The position numbers were made by a program, and so were the translations under genes. Positions 36,429 through 50,371 of a DNA stretch of 64,000 nucleotides are shown here, one piece after another. The stretch lies in the NCBI GenBank assembly GCA_000181795.3, contig CM012953.1:4396292-4460291 (forward strand), written 5' to 3'. The first letter of the stretch is position 1; each line of letters starts with the position of its first letter. Under the pieces are notes generated by a model, which saw only the letters and a list, made by a program, of their open reading frames with translations, made no database searches and was not told the origin of the DNA. The stretch is from Trichinella spiralis. Taxonomy: Eukaryota > Nematoda > Enoplea > Trichinellida > Trichinellidae.

Positions 36429-39400
36429 ATGTCCGAAGACGTGGACAATCATGTCAGTTGCCGGTATCAGATAAAGCGACGCCTCGGCAAAGGAGCCTAC
36501 GGGATTGTGTGGAAAGCTGTGGACAAGCAAAATGGAAATCAAATTGTAGCTTTGAAAAAAATTTTCGATGCTTTTCGCAATCAGACCGACTCTCAGCGTA
36601 CATTCAGAGAAATTATGCTGCTTTTGGAATTTCGTCGACATCCGAACATCATTAAATTGTTGCGCGTCATCAGGGCTACAGGTGACCGTGATATTTATTT
36701 AATCTTTGAGCACATGGACACAGACCTGCATAACGTGATCAAAAAAGGCGACATACTCAAGCCGGTCCACATCCAATTTATCATGTATCAGCTTTTCTGT
36801 GCGGTGCTTTACCTCCACTCGGCCAACGTGATTCACCGCGATTTGAAGCCGTCCAACGTCCTATTGGACGTCAATTGTACAGTCAAGTTGGCCGACTTTG
36901 GTCTAGCTCGTTCGTTGCAACAAATCAACACTCCCTCGGCTAATGATCTCGATGGTTCAGCATTTCCAGAACTGACCGAATACGTGGCCACAAGATGGTA
37001 CCGGGCGCCGGAAATACTCCTCTCATCCAAGTATTACACCAAAGGGGTCGACATGTGGTCTCTTGGTAAAATAATCACAAATTTTCTTTTTTCATCTTTT
37101 CTCTTTGCACAACAATTTCATTCAATTATACTGATATAATATAATATTATTTTATTTTATTATATGCCTGAAAATAGTGAAAATTAATTTGTCATTTTTC
37201 AAGCAAATCAATCAAAATTGATTAACATTTATGTCTGCACATTGCAAGACATAAAAAAGCGCAATCGATCAAGAAATCATTTCTATAGGCTTCCTTGATA
37301 TTTAATATAGTTTTTTTTTGAAAATTATATAAAGAATTTGCTACTTTCATCACATAAAACATGAAAGTGAGAAGAAAATGAGAAACTATTTTTCTTCTTC
37401 TTTAAAACATGCAATTATGCAGATTAATAATTTGAAAGATAATGTTAAGAAAAAAAATGAAATTTAATTGTTTTCAAAATTAAAATTGAATTAAAATTGA
37501 AAGCGGCATTCGTGTGGAAAATAAAACGTTAAAAATGACATTAAACTGAACTTTACGACAGGAAATATATTAAGATCTTTGTACCTTTAATTTATTAAAA
37601 AATTACTATATAAAATGCATTAGTAAGATTAGAGTTTTTTTCTCTATTCTTCATAAGAATAATTCATATTGTTGAGAAAAAAATTGATCATATAATTGTA
37701 ATCCAATTGATCTAAGCGATGATAATGACAATAAATTTTGCTTTGCTTCGTCTCTGTGTGTGTGTGTGTGTGCGCGCGTGGATTTGTGCTATGTGAGTTT
37801 ACGTAAGATCTATAAAAGAAAGGTCTCGTTTCTTCTCAATTTTTCTTTCAAATATTGCATTAATTAATTTACCCATGCAATCAATACAGATTTTTAGAGA
37901 ACATTTATTCTTTTATAGTGATTTTTATGACGACTTATCTATAACCTTGGTTTTAACATAATATTATTTATTGATGAAGGTTGTTTAAAATTAATGAAGG
38001 TGTTCATTAGCAAATGTTTCGTATGGGGAACAAAAGAAAAGCCGAACTAGAATGCATTGAACGATGCAACTAAATGAAACACATGCAACATTTATATATA
38101 ATGAAGAATAATAATTTTTCTTTTCAAGAATAAGTTTGCTAAAGTAGAATTTTGATCTTTTCTTTTTATTGTATTTTTAATCAATTTTTATATTTGAAAT
38201 AAGCATTTCAGGTTGTATACTTGGAGAAATGTTGAACGGCAAGCCGCTGTTTCCAGGCACATCGACAATAAATCAGATAGAAAAAATCATCGAAGTTATT
38301 CTTCCTCCAAGTGCTTCGGATATAGAAAGCATTGGTTCCAAGTATGCAGCCGCGGTTCTGAAAACCATGGTCAACTTGCCGACAAAGACCATCGAATCCA
38401 CCATAACCAAAGCGCCCTGCTTTGCTTTGGATTTGATAAAACGTCTGCTGGTATTCAACCCGAACAAAAGGTTGAGCATTGAAGAATCCCTACGCCATCC
38501 GTACGTGCGCTTGTTTCACAATCCTAGTGAAGAGTTCGTCATGGATCACAAAGTGAAACTGTCCTTAAATGACGACGTACAGCTTTCAATCAATGAGTAC
38601 AGAAATAAATTGTACGAATTAATACAGCGCCAAGATTTTCCCGGTGATTTGGATAATTTTTCAATACAGCCAACTCTCAATCAATCAGATAAACAGTTTA
38701 ATCATATTGATTCCAATTGTAAACCAAAGCAGTCAAAAGTGATCAAAAATCGAACTTTGAAACAAGAAAAAGAAGGTAATTCATTTTTATTACATATTAA
38801 ATAATAATAAGAATATTTCAATTGACATTTCATATAACAATTGTAATAATAATTGCTATTTTTTCATAAATTTAAGAAAAATGGAAAAAAAATTCACATT
38901 CACTTTAAAAGAAAAAAAAATATACATCTTCATATGATTAAATTTGTTGTGATCCTTTAATAATTCTATTATCATTGTTGATTTTTAGTATTATTTTACT
39001 TTTGTTGAATTTTCATTAAACATCATTCATTCATTTTATGAATAAAAATACAGCAAATAATCTTAGTTAATATTGTTAAATTGAAACTTAATACTTCACT
39101 TTTAAGTATTCATAATGTTTTAGAAATAGTTTACAAAGGTAATTAAATAGCAAAGTAAGGGATAGTATTTATTCTATTTGCATCCTATTTGTAAAGTTAT
39201 TACTGAAAAAATATAATTCAAAAAATATAATTCGATTAAGATTCACTATTCGGTATATTATCATTTCACAGTAGATAAACATAATGCTTTTTCTGTTGCT
39301 GTGAAATAACATACTCGCCCGTTGTTAATTCGTAAATAGATTGTTGTGTTTTTTCCAAATATTACTTATTTTCATAATTGCTAAGTGGAAAATAATTGAT

Positions 39401-40023
39401 ATAGGTGATACGTAATAATTGAAAGGGGCATTTTGCTTTCAGATTCCGAATCGATGCATTCTAGCAATGCTGAAGAGAACAACGATAACCAAGAAACTGT
39501 ACGACCGGGAGTTGCGGTCAACGGGGAAATTGGCTTATTGCCAAAACGAAGCAATTATTTCAAATCGTTTTCCAAGGGTTCCAAATTAGGCGCCGATCGA
39601 TCGCCTGGAGACGGTCATAATAAAAGTGTCAAGAATAAGCTGAACACCAACGAATCAACGGCAGCCGGTCAATTTTTCCCCTTTCTCCAACGAGCCAGAA
39701 GCGTCGAAGTGCACAGGAAAAGCCACCAGTCGACGACCACAGCCAAGGGTTCAGCGGATTGTTCGACCACAAAGCGTGGCACGTTGAATTCGACGTCCAA
39801 AGGGGTCAAAAGCAGCAATGGAACCGGCCACGCCCCAAGCAGACCGATCCCCCTGTCCGAAACCAAAGCTACACTGAGGCGCAGCTTCGATTCGACCAAC
39901 TTTGGCAGTTTTTGGCGCCGGACCCCGTCCGAAAGCCGTGCCAAAAACCCCAACGACTGGACCGTGATCACCAGAGGTCAGCTCAAGGCTTTCAAAGAGC
40001 TCACATTAGGCTCGAGATCGTGA
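36429..40023 (+). CDS. MAPK15: MAP kinase 15 (ERK7/ERK8)
   Basis: Atypical MAP kinase that autoactivates and in other animals acts in ciliogenesis, autophagy and secretion. Three exons (36429-37065, 38212-38775, 39443-40023) encode 593 residues. Kinase motifs in order: [16 protein letters not shown] with the ATP lysine, [26 protein letters not shown], activation-loop TEY ([15 protein letters not shown]) and, after the first intron, [34 protein letters not shown]. The sequence matches ERK7/8 rather than ERK1/2 in [12 protein letters not shown] and [15 protein letters not shown]. The long basic, Ser/Thr-rich C-terminal tail is poorly conserved, as is normal for ERK7, and ends [12 protein letters not shown]. 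Introns are about 1.1 kb and 0.67 kb. The last exon is clearly richer in GC than its surroundings. Confidence 0.93.
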
Positions 40024-41574
40024 ACGCTTTTTTCTTCAAATGCCTTCTTCTTCTTCTTCTTCTTCTTCATTCATTGGTCACAGAAAATTATGTGGGCAAT
40101 TGGAATTTTTGTTTAAATTAAAATAATTTTTTTTTCTTCACTTTCTCACACTATCACTACTCTATTTAAATTATTTCAATCGATCAAGCATAATCAGGAA
40201 ATAACAAAAAAAATCAAATCTACTTATTAAAATAATCCATTAAAATTAAAAAAATAATTCATCATCAAACTCACATTGATGAATTTCAGAGATTGAGCAA
40301 AGATTGCGGCATAAATTCAATTTTTTGATGAAAACAAACAAATGGAAAAAGCCCCATACCACTCTTTGCCGTCGCCGTTACACCTCAATATTGACATATC
40401 TTAAAAGCTTTTCATTTATTACTTAAAAGAAAAAATGATAATAATAATAAGCTGCAATTTGTTCCACGATTTTAATTTTGAAAAACAATTACTCATTAAA
40501 AAAAAGAATTCAAATTTTCTCTTCATCACATGATTAAATGGTGTAAATTTGACAAATGACGGTATGAAATGTTGTAAAACAAAAAAAAATTTAAAAGAAT
40601 GCATTAGCTATTTGCAAGTCTAAAGTCGACGAAACGCTTTTGTGCAAAAACTAGCCTTGCATCTGTCTTGAAGTTGTTCTAAAGAATGAATGGAATGCAT
40701 GGAATATGATATTCACTGAAATTATTTGTGTTTACATCATACAATAAATAAATCAACCGCAGAATATTAATTTATAATTAAAAGCAGATGCAGGTTGATC
40801 ATTTTAAAGAATAGCGTGTGAAATAATAGATCAATGTCACCTCAGTAATTAAATAATTTGTATAGATTTTTGTAAAAACAAAACAATTTTATCACGAAAC
40901 ATCATTTCAAATAAATTTATCAGTTATATTAATAAAATAATTTTTATAAATTAAAATGTTTTTCAAAAAATTACAAAACTTTTCTGAGTAAAATGGTTGT
41001 TTCAGTTAATGAGTTATCATTTACTGTATTAAATGAAAATAGAGTTTAATTTGAAAACAAAAGTCTTTTTTTCAAGTGAATCTATTTTATTCGAGAAATA
41101 AATTTCATTTTTGCCTGTTATTGACTTTATTTTTGAAATTAATTATACAATGTGATATGATAAGTTTTGATGTTTTAACTTGAAAATCACAAGCCATTTG
41201 TTTGTATGCTAGAATTCCCTCTTTGGCATAATTTGACCTACCTGTGCCCTTCCGATATTAAGTAATTTTTTTATTAGATTGTATTTATTGAACGATAAAT
41301 TTTGTGCATGGAATTTTGGATCATTGAGAAAAAATTTTTATTGTAAATTATTTAATCGAATGAAGAAGTAGCTGTTTCATTGGTTCAGTAATGTTTGTAT
41401 GATTAACAACAGAAAGTTGAGTAATCAAACGATTATTATTATTATTATTATCGTGAGTTGTTGGTAAATTTTGGTAAAACCATTTTTACAAATAGATTTG
41501 TTTGCGTACGTTCATGCGGGCAACTTAAGACTTGATTTATTTAAGCAGTATTCGTTGGCTTTACTAAGTGTTCA

Positions 41575-41607
<33 letters not shown>

Positions 41608-42026
41608 TCTTATCAAGAGTCGATTAATCTTATCGAATGTTCTGATGGGTCAGATGATGCTGATGATTATAACGGGTGAATTGATTAGTTGTGTTTGTTT
41701 TTCGTTGTTTGCTTTTATTCTTAATCGAGTTTTTTCCGCATTACACGGAAATTTTTTGTGTAATCTCATCTGATTTATGCTCATAATGTTGCCCCGTAAT
41801 CAGTTTTTATATATTCTGCGTTAATGTTTGCTATTTCATTTTCAAACGGAACAATTGCTCAACTTCTATCGCCCTATCCGTGTTATTCATTTAAATGCAT
41901 GCTTTAAACTCTGCTTTTGCATAATTTGAAATATGTAATCGAATTTTGAGGATATTTTTTTTGTTTGTTTGTAGAACACACTCCATTGTTGTTGATTTTA
42001 ACGTTTTTAATGCTTTGAAAAAGAGA
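40024..42026. other. 2 kb intergenic region
   Basis: Begins with a CTT triplet repeat just after the MAPK15 stop (about 40047-40068). Otherwise AT-rich; an AT dinucleotide run lies at about 41575-41609. A T-rich tract ending TTTGTAG at 41966-41973 lies 54 bases before the OSR1 ATG. Confidence 0.45.
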
Positions 42027-45000
42027 ATGGCTTCTGTGCCGGGAGAAGTTGAACAACAACGCGATTCGCTCAATTCGTGGCCTAACAAACGAGAAGATTA
42101 TGAATTGAAAGAATTGATCGGTTTGCATTTTTATTAATTTTTTCATCCACTAGATTTGTACTAAATTATCTCCTATTGTTCATAATATTATTTTTAAATT
42201 ATGATTGCGTGAATTATCTTCACCTGTCCAAGGTGTTCGAATTGTTTGTTTTTTGGAAAATTATTAATTTCACTGAAAAACCGGTTAAATTGAAATATTT
42301 CTCAGTTATAACGCGTTTGTTCAAAATTTATAAAATTAGTGAACCAACGCATGAAAATGGTGACTTTGCTTGGTCTGGTTGACACAGTTCAACGCTGGTG
42401 TTCGTTCGCGGTTGGTATTCATTTAATTCGACTTTTATGCCATTACTTACTTCCTGGTTATTATTATTATTGAAAAATTATTAACGTGCATGCATTTGCC
42501 AGTTTGAACAGAAACAACTCCGTCGACTGGCGTTGACGAATGACATTTAGCAACTGACACTGACTCGTTTATTCTGCGCAAACATTTTTCGTCATATTGA
42601 TTTACACCTACCACGCAATAGCAGTCGTAGAACGTTCTAGGCTTGTGCTTTTGCAAATAAGGTTTTCTTCTCGGTGAAAATTGCAGCCCTCGCCGTTCTT
42701 TCAATAGTGCCCCGCTGTCGAGAGTGCAGAGAAGCAAAAATCGTTACTGCAAACTCTCCGAGGGCTTTAACTTCTCCACATCGTTGCACGCGTAACTAAG
42801 ATACAAGAGAACAAAATTCTTCCACGCATCTTTGCAAATCATTCACTTTTCCATTTCTGTTCCTCTTTATGCTAATGTGACATGTTTACGCAACGTCGAC
42901 ATCTTGTTTCCGCTTCATTATCACCAATGGAACATTTCAGTTCTATTCACTGCATGTACTTCAGTAGTATATGCAGGTACAATTGTTTGCTTTCATTCCT
43001 ACTGTAAGATTTTCTGAGCAGTTTGTGAAATTGAGAAAAAAGAACAAATTGTCTGTTTTTCAGTTGACAGATTTAATTCAGATAATTTTTCTATTTAAAC
43101 TTTATTAATCAGCTGTATTTATTTTGTTATTTTATGTGAAATTGCTGCACATTATTAATTCATCGTCTCATTCGAATATTTTTTATTCACATTTGAATAA
43201 TTTTCAAAGTATACATTTATTTTTTTTACTGCGTTCAGGTGTTGGGGCTACGGCATCAGTTTATTCGGCGATCTGTTTGCCACGAAATGAAAAATGCGCT
43301 ATAAAACAGATCAATTTAGAAAAATGCAATACCAGCATGGACGAATTACTTGTATGTTTTGCCGTACTTGTCGGTTATCTGAAAAATTTTGCATAATTTT
43401 TTCAAGATTTATTTTCCATTTAGCACGAAATTCAGGCAATGCGTCAGTGTTCACATCCGAACGTTGTCAGCTATTACACATCTTTTGTTGTGGGCGAAGA
43501 ACTTTGGGTAGTCATGAAACTGCTTTCCTGCGGTTTGTCAACATATATTATTCATTACATGTAGTTTGCTTAAATTTATTGTTCTTTTTTTTCTTGTAGG
43601 TTCTTTTTTGGATATTTTGAAGAATAAGATGAAAAATTCTGACTGTAAGCATGGTGTTCTTGATGAAGTGACAATTGCAACTATAATGAAAGAAGTGTTG
43701 AAAGGATTGGAATATTTTCACAACAATGGTCAAATTCATAGGTTAGAATTTTATCCAAAAAATAATATATGTATATATTAGTAGCCTACCCGGTTGATCA
43801 GTAATATTTTTTCTTACAATAGGGATATAAAGGCGGGTAATATTCTTCTGTCTGAAGATGGAACTATTCAAATAGCTGATTTCGGTGTATCATCATGGTT
43901 AGCTACTGGTGGTGATTTGTCCAGACAGAAAGTTCGTCATACTTTTGTCGGTACACCTTGTTGGATGGCGCCAGAAGTTATGGAACAAGTGAGAACAGTG
44001 AACATATTTCAAAGTCGATTTATTTACTGATTAATGTACAACTTTTAGGTGACGGGATACGATTTCAAAGCTGACATTTGGAGCTTTGGTATATTAGCTA
44101 TTGAATTAGCTACTGGCACTGCCCCATATCATAAATATCCACCAATGAAGGTAGTGTGCTTCTCAAAAGAAAGTGCAGTAATAGCATTTTCAACGAATTT
44201 CAATTTTCTTCTACTCAGGTGCTTATGTTGACTCTTCAAAATGACCCTCCGACTATGGATACTTGTGCAGAAGAGAAAGAACAGTACAAGTATTACGGGA
44301 AGACGTTTCGAAAAATGGTCGCAGAATGTTTACAAAAGGATCCCACCAAGCGGTAATCAACACACACACACACACACAAATATATGACATCAACGTTGTC
44401 GACAAGGTTTCGTTTTTTTTCGTTTTGCATATTTAAGCCCAACGGCAACGGAACTGCTGAAGCACAGCTTTTTCAAAAAAGCCAAAGACAGGCGATGGTT
44501 AGTTCATGCCTTGCTGGAAACTGGGGTCGGAGTGAATTTGCAAGCTCGAGCTCAGCAAGTACGCGATTGCATATTATGTAAAAAACAAAAAGCAACATCC
44601 GGTGATTGGATTCTTTTCTTTTTTGTCAGGCGAGACGTCTGGCCAAAGATCCTGCCGTGAAGCTTGAAGAACAGGAACCGGAACTTGTGCCCTGGGTTTT
44701 CCAATCAAGCGAAAGCGAAGGTGAAGGTGAAGATGACGCCGAGCAGACGGTCACCGGCGCCGAATCAGCGGCAGCTTCTAAAGTAAGAAAGAACCAAAAG
44801 AACGACAGCTTGCTTATTCGAAATAACTGTTGAATTAATCAATAATTGTCTGTTTTGTGGTTTTCTTTTCACGTTTGCACTGAAATTAATGTACAATCAC
44901 ACTCTCTTACTTTTAATTGGATGTTTCAGTTGAAGGAAGAACAGGCGAATGTGTTGCCCCCGTCTTCGACCAACGTTAAAGTTGAATCACCATCATCACG

Positions 45001-45852
45001 GGCTGTTTCACTGTCCGTACGTATAAAATAGCGTCAATTCATTTGCTTCTTATCCACTAAAAGCAGATCAATTCAGTCTGATAAACTTTTAATAATCAAT
45101 GTGTATTGTTTTCTTTTCTCGTTTGTGCTTGTTTAATTTTTCAAAATGTTAAATGCAAATTAGGGAAAGTTGAAATTTCCAGTGTGTTGGTGGAAATTAT
45201 GTGAATGAGAAAACTATACTGATTTGATCACTAATTTGTTGTATTGAGTAGTTTTTTTTTGATTTTAGCAGCAGCAGCACCAACAAAATGGCAGAGCTAT
45301 TCATTTGGTTCTTAGATTGCGCAATGCCAGCCGAGAACTTAATGATATAAAGTTCGAATTCACTCCGGGAGTTGGTAAGTTGTAGCTGGTTGTTTCACCG
45401 ATGATGTTAATTTTGCATTTGAAATCAACTGTATATTTTTATTTACCTTTGTTTCTTTTTAGATACCGTAGAGGGTGTATCTCGAGAATTGGTTGGTGCA
45501 GGTTTGATTAATTCTACAGATGTAGCTGTCGGTTAGTTGTCATAGTTCTGATTTGAAAAAAAAACTTCACTTTAAATTGCTTCGTTTCAGTTAGCTCCAA
45601 TTTACACAAAATAGTAGACGACGCTGCGTGTGAGACTTCTGTGATATTTGCTTTAGTAAGTATCTTTTCTTGCATGGTAAAAGAAGGAATGAAAGCTTGG
45701 TATGAATGATGTATGTTCGAACGGTTTTGTTTCAGAATTCAGGTTGCCTACCGAATGAAATACCAGACGAGAAAACGTTAGTTGGATTTGGACAACTTTC
45801 CATAGTTGACAATCAATCAGTCGAAGCACCTCCGTCGTCACAAAGTGTCTGA
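42027..45852 (+). CDS. OXSR1: OSR1/SPAK (Fray, GCK-3) kinase
   Basis: Ste20-type kinase activated by WNK kinases that phosphorylates cation-chloride cotransporters to control cell volume and salt balance. About 13 exons. The first (42027-42120) ends DYELKELIG, and after a 1.1 kb intron come the glycine-rich loop [10 protein letters not shown], the lysine in [72 protein letters not shown], and the T-loop [20 protein letters not shown] with the WNK-target Thr. The PF1 region ([13 protein letters not shown]) and an acidic/Gln linker follow. The C-terminal CCT domain ([49 protein letters not shown]) binds RFx(V/I) motifs in WNKs and transporters. Exon junctions were set by family alignment. It runs towards eIF2B alpha, with only 454 bases between the stops. 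Confidence 0.93.
42380..42830. other. GC-richer block inside the first OSR1 intron
   Basis: Compared with its surroundings this part of the intron is less AT-rich and holds a 96-codon minus-strand frame (42447-42737) with no family I recognise. It may be an internal promoter or enhancer, or simply chance. Confidence 0.25.
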
Positions 45853-45872
45853 CTTTCGTTGCGGACGATGAT

Positions 45873-45899
45873 TAATATATATATATATATATATATATA
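45873..45899. repeat. AT dinucleotide repeat
   Basis: About 13 AT units just after the OSR1 stop codon, in its 3' flank. A C-run (about 46128-46138) followed by CTCTCC repeats lies 230 bases further on. Confidence 0.8.
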
Positions 45900-46306
45900 C
45901 ATATTTATATATGAGAAATATTCTTGCCAGTATTATACATTTTTTAAATTGCCCTTTGAGTTGGTAATGATTTGTGTGATTGAGCAAGAATTACCCACTC
46001 TCTCGGTTGTGCGCCTGTGTTTCATAGCATTGTGGATGATGATGATGATGATGCTCTTTTCGTTTTGCGCGGCTAGTGATTACTATTAGCTGATTCTGGA
46101 AATCCTTTATCAATTTGTATTCCCCCACCCCCCCCCCCCTCTATCTCTCTCCCTCTCCCTCTCCCTATATCTCTATATCTCGTTGTTTTCTCTCATTTTG
46201 ATTTCCTCTTTAGGCATACGTTGTTATTTTTTTGAAAATGCAAATTCACGCAGTGAAACTTATTTATAGTTGTTTATGGGTTTGTTGTTGTCATTGTTGT
46301 TGTAAC

Positions 46307-48389
46307 TCACAGGTAAAGCTTAATCAATTCGTCACTGACTGCAGTTGGAGTGAGAATGCCCAAATCAGTGAAAAGCAGCGTGATGTATTTTGCGGGCGTG
46401 TAGTCGACTCGCGGATGTTCTGATAATTTTTCACACGACTTCTGAAGGAGAGAAAGAATTAGAAAAAACAAAACAAAACATACAATTCATCATTATGATA
46501 TAACATACTGTAAAATGTTGAGTTAAATCTGACTGAGTGAGTGGATATGACTTCACAAATTTAATACTTTCCACTAGCACGTAGAATGGTTTGTTCATCG
46601 CTTTGGCACAAATTGCTATCGTTAATGTGCCGATCTGAAATTATTCGACAGAATTCGAAATTATTAGTCTGTCTTTTGTATATAAATATGGAAAAGTGTA
46701 ACAGACATTTATTTCATTTGCAATGTTCAACTATATTATTACTTTGTTAATAATGCCACCAGATTCGACTACACCTTCAGCACCAACAAGAACAAAATCG
46801 ATGTTTTCCATAAAATAGCTAAACTTTATTTAATCAAATTATTTTACATTCAATTAACTTTAACCGTCATTCAATTACCCAACGCTGGAGTCTGTTATCT
46901 GCATGTATTGGATACCAGCCTGCCTGAGACAATCATAAAAATCATTTCCACCATTGCTTGATTTAGATTCTGTGATGAAAACTTCAAGCTGCTTGCCATC
47001 TTCAGCTGCTTGACACAAAGCTCTCAGTACTACACAACTTCTGGCATGAACCATAATTTTCTAATATAAAATTTTTTCATAACTTATGCACACTTTTGAA
47101 AATAACGTTACCGATCCATTGCGGATGAACGATCGACAAAGTGAAGCTATCTTTTGCCTGCTGGCTGCAACTCGACAGAGAAATATTTGACCACGTTCTA
47201 ATAACACTTTCACACAATCCGAGAAATCTTGATCCTACGATGATACGATATGTAACAGTTTATGAAACAAGAAAACAGCAACAAAGTTATAACAATTGCT
47301 ATATTATGTCTGTTTTTTATTTAATAAATTAATGTTAAAATGCATTTTAAAAGTTGAAATAAAAGTTCGTTAAAAAATAAAATTACACTAACATTAACAA
47401 CAGGGCATGTAAGACAAACAAACTAAATTTACAAACACATTTGATGCATACTCATTTGCTGTAACACTTGAATTAATATTTACAGTATTTTGTGCTATTC
47501 ATAATGCATTTAAAGTCTAACAAATCATAAAAATTATCTGGTCATGTTACGTGCTTCATTTATTGAATTATTCACGTAGCAGGAAACTGCTTAATGATTA
47601 TAAATAAAAACAAATTACACAGAAATCAATATAACGTGAAATAAACAGATTATTCCTTTAATCACTTTGCATCACCTTACAAATATGATAAAATATCAGC
47701 AAAACAACCAGATGTTATTATACATAAAATTAAATTTATAACGTTAAATGCAGTGCAAAACTGGCTTTACCCATAACAAAATCAATGCATAAAATACTGT
47801 TGAAAATATTAAATACGAAAACATGCTTTCCAAAAATTGCTTACCGGTTTATCCAAGGTTGTTAATGAAATAAAACGCATAAAAAGTTCGCTTGCTGAAG
47901 AAACAGCAGTGTATGAATAATTAGTATTTAGCATTATTTCAATGGCTTTCTTCAACTCATTACTTAAACCAACGAGAGTAGTAGCTGCAAGTATATCTGT
48001 CATTATATTTGATAAATTTTAAAGCAACTAAAAATTACAATCATACCTTGACTGCGCTTTACGCATTCATAAAGCGTTTCAATGCTAGCAATTGCAGGAG
48101 ATTTTTGCTTACTTGATATACATAAAGATGTAAAAAGATGAGCTATTTCTAAAGTAAAAATATTTCAAGTAAATTGCAATTCAATAGCAAATAAAACATA
48201 TAAAATCAATTAATATAAATTGCATTTAATTACATTGGTAACATTTCTAAAATGCTGTTCAAAGAAACAGACATGCACACAAATAAATCTTTTATAATAT
48301 AAGCAGCAAATTTAAAACTACTCTTATTAAACCTTTAAAAATTTATCTCGTATTATCATAATAAAGAATGCTATACCGTTGTCTTGCAT
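46307..48389 (-). CDS. EIF2B1: Translation initiation factor eIF2B subunit alpha
   Basis: Regulatory subunit of eIF2B, the guanine-nucleotide exchange factor for eIF2 in the cytoplasm; the alpha subunit senses phosphorylated eIF2. About eight exons on the minus strand. The first coding exon is only MQDN plus one base; it joins [10 protein letters not shown], then [150 protein letters not shown], and the last exon [20 protein letters not shown] ending LIKLYL, as in human EIF2B1. Near full length with no missing blocks. The largest intron (about 600 bases) lies after the SLTTLDKP exon. Confidence 0.93.
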
Positions 48390-49140
48390 TTTTTGTGATG
48401 ACAAAAAATATTCACCAAAAAAATAAAAATTTGTTGTAGAGAGAAATTCACAAAAGACGTTTAAAGATGAAAAAATTGTTGTGAATAGTTTACTGTAATA
48501 TACTGTAACACCCAGCAGTCCTTTCTATTTGTAAATTTTAAACAAATTTTAAATTAAAGTAAGAAAAGAAATATAGTTTTAAAGCAGAATTATAATGCTT
48601 TAAATTAATTAATATTTATTAATACTTTGATCCGCACAGAGTACTTTTTTGCTTAAAGTTGTTTTTAGTTTAAAAAACTATAATTCATGCGCACATTTAA
48701 TTTGAAATTAAACTAGTTCCACTTTTATCCATAATTTTCATTTTTTGATATTAAAAATCATGTTATTAAGAAAATTTTAGCATTACATTTAATATTTTTG
48801 CTTATTTTGTTTATTTAGATGTAAAGCATGTTGATTAATTAGTGACTGGATTTCAGTTGAAGCTGGAAATTTTTGTAAGTTGACTTATAAGGTAGTTGAT
48901 GTTTAAAAAATGTCGAAAACCTGTTCTATTTATTTAAATAGTTGAATAAACAATTGTAAGAAAATTATGAATCACGAAATAAAGACCTACATATCATGTA
49001 TATGGTAGTTTGATTATTGGTGTAAGTAGTGTGTGCAGCGAGCATTTATTAAACTAGTTATACGTATGCGTGTTCATATGTTTTATTGGTTTAAGCGGTA
49101 CGATGGTGGACAATTGGCACAGTAGACAGGAACTGCGCTA
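48390..49140. other. AT-rich spacer
   Basis: No exon recognised. It holds the upstream flank of eIF2B alpha. Confidence 0.45.
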
Positions 49141-49620
49141 TCGGAGCAGTAAACAGAGGTGAGACGGCCATTGGTTACTCCAGATACTTTTGATGGGAAG
49201 CCATTCGAGAATTGGATTGTGCATTTTGTAGGTTGCGATGGTTTAAACTCTGCTTCGACTGCAATACAAGGAAAACCCTTATTTACAGGTGGAGGGCACT
49301 GCTTCAACATAAGATGTGGGAAAGTGGATGTACATCTAGGCTCCATTGCTCCGCAATGAGTGCTGGAACATATATTTTAGTGCCAATCGACTGCTTTACT
49401 AAATACGCTGAAGCCTTCCCAATCTCGAATCAAGAAACAGTAACAATAGTGGACAAATTAGTTGATGCATTTATCTGCAGCTTTGGGATACCGGAAACTA
49501 TTCATGCTAATCAGGGGTCACAATTTGAATCTGCCTTGTTCCACCAGGTGTGCCAAAGGAGTGAAATGCGCCAGCAAAATGAAAACGGCTACCTACCTCC
49601 CGTAGTCTGATGAGAAAGTT
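49141..49620 (+). mobile_element. Ty3/gypsy retrotransposon fossil (integrase core)
   Basis: A short, old, broken remnant of a Ty3/gypsy LTR retrotransposon on the plus strand. The recognisable part is an integrase core (rve-type) resembling the family segment around YILVPIDCFTKYAEAFP and FGIPETIHANQGSQFE. A gag-like piece (TFDGKPFENWIVHF) seems to lie just upstream, which suggests that most of the element between them has been lost. No LTRs or other pol domains were recognised. Several breaks; age looks considerable but cannot be measured here. The 49.62-50.03 kb flank may contain more decayed sequence of the same origin, without recognisable parts. Confidence 0.65.
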
Positions 49621-50298
49621 GTACTGCTAAACTGCAGTCTGTAGGAAATGCTGCAACGTTACATCAAGAAAATTCTGAGTTTGGACCGGCATCTTCAAAA
49701 ATAATGTTCACGTATTGTACCAGCTTTGAAAGCTCAAATAAAGGAGATACTTTTATCTCTTCAGTTTAACATACCCTGCCAGTTACTTATGAACACCATC
49801 ATCACAGCAAATGGCGGTTATTGCTTGCATGAACTTTCGTCTTGGCTTACGCGACCGTAAGGGAGCAATTAACAGGGGAATACGAAAATATATATTTCGG
49901 TTAGCGAACGTTCGGGGAATATTTTCAAGAAAGGAATATGGTATTACTGCTCTTAAGCTTAACGATCAAAAAAGGAGAGAACAGGAAATTCCACTATTTC
50001 TATTTAGCCGAAAATTATGTTGAAATACATGCACTGTTTAACTATATATAAATAATGTACTATGTTATTTGTTTATAATTTAAGATATTGAATTATAATA
50101 ATCAACGTAATACTTTATCTACAAGGAAAATGTAGTTTGATCAAAATTTTTTTTACCAAAATTAAGATTAATGAGAATGTTTTAAAATGTAGCAAGAAAG
50201 TGTGTCGTAAAAAATTCAAATATTACAAATGTACAAACAAATGGATAAGAAATTGTTATTTTACTTATTTATTGCTTTTATTGACAAATTCTAAACGA
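49621..50298. other. Unassigned flank between fossil and tRNA
   Basis: A 70-codon plus-strand frame (49811-50023) and surrounding sequence match nothing I recognise. It may be further decayed repeat DNA. Confidence 0.35.
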
Positions 50299-50371
50299 GG
50301 GCCACTAGCTCAAATGGTAGAGCGCTCGCTTAGCATGCGAGAGGCACGGGGATCGATACCCCGGTGGTCCA
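50299..50371 (+). tRNA. tRNA-Ala (anticodon AGC)
   Basis: A 73-base cloverleaf: acceptor GGGCCAC pairs with GTGGTCC (one G-U), D arm GCTC/GAGC, anticodon stem CTCGC/GCGAG with loop TTAGCAT (AGC), a five-base variable loop, T arm CGGGG/CCCCG, and discriminator A. No intron. The A box (TAGCTCAAATGG) and B box (GATCGATACC) are intact; the B box starts GGATCGA instead of GGTTCGA, a mild deviation. CCA is not encoded, as usual in eukaryotes. Confidence 0.95.

Noticed and set aside
42447-42737. 96-codon minus-strand frame in the OSR1 intron
   Set aside because: No recognisable domain and no supporting exon structure; noted only as a GC-richer block.
49083-49346. Minus-strand open frame over the retrotransposon remnant
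   Set aside because: The opposite strand shows the gag-like and integrase similarities, so this frame is a shadow.
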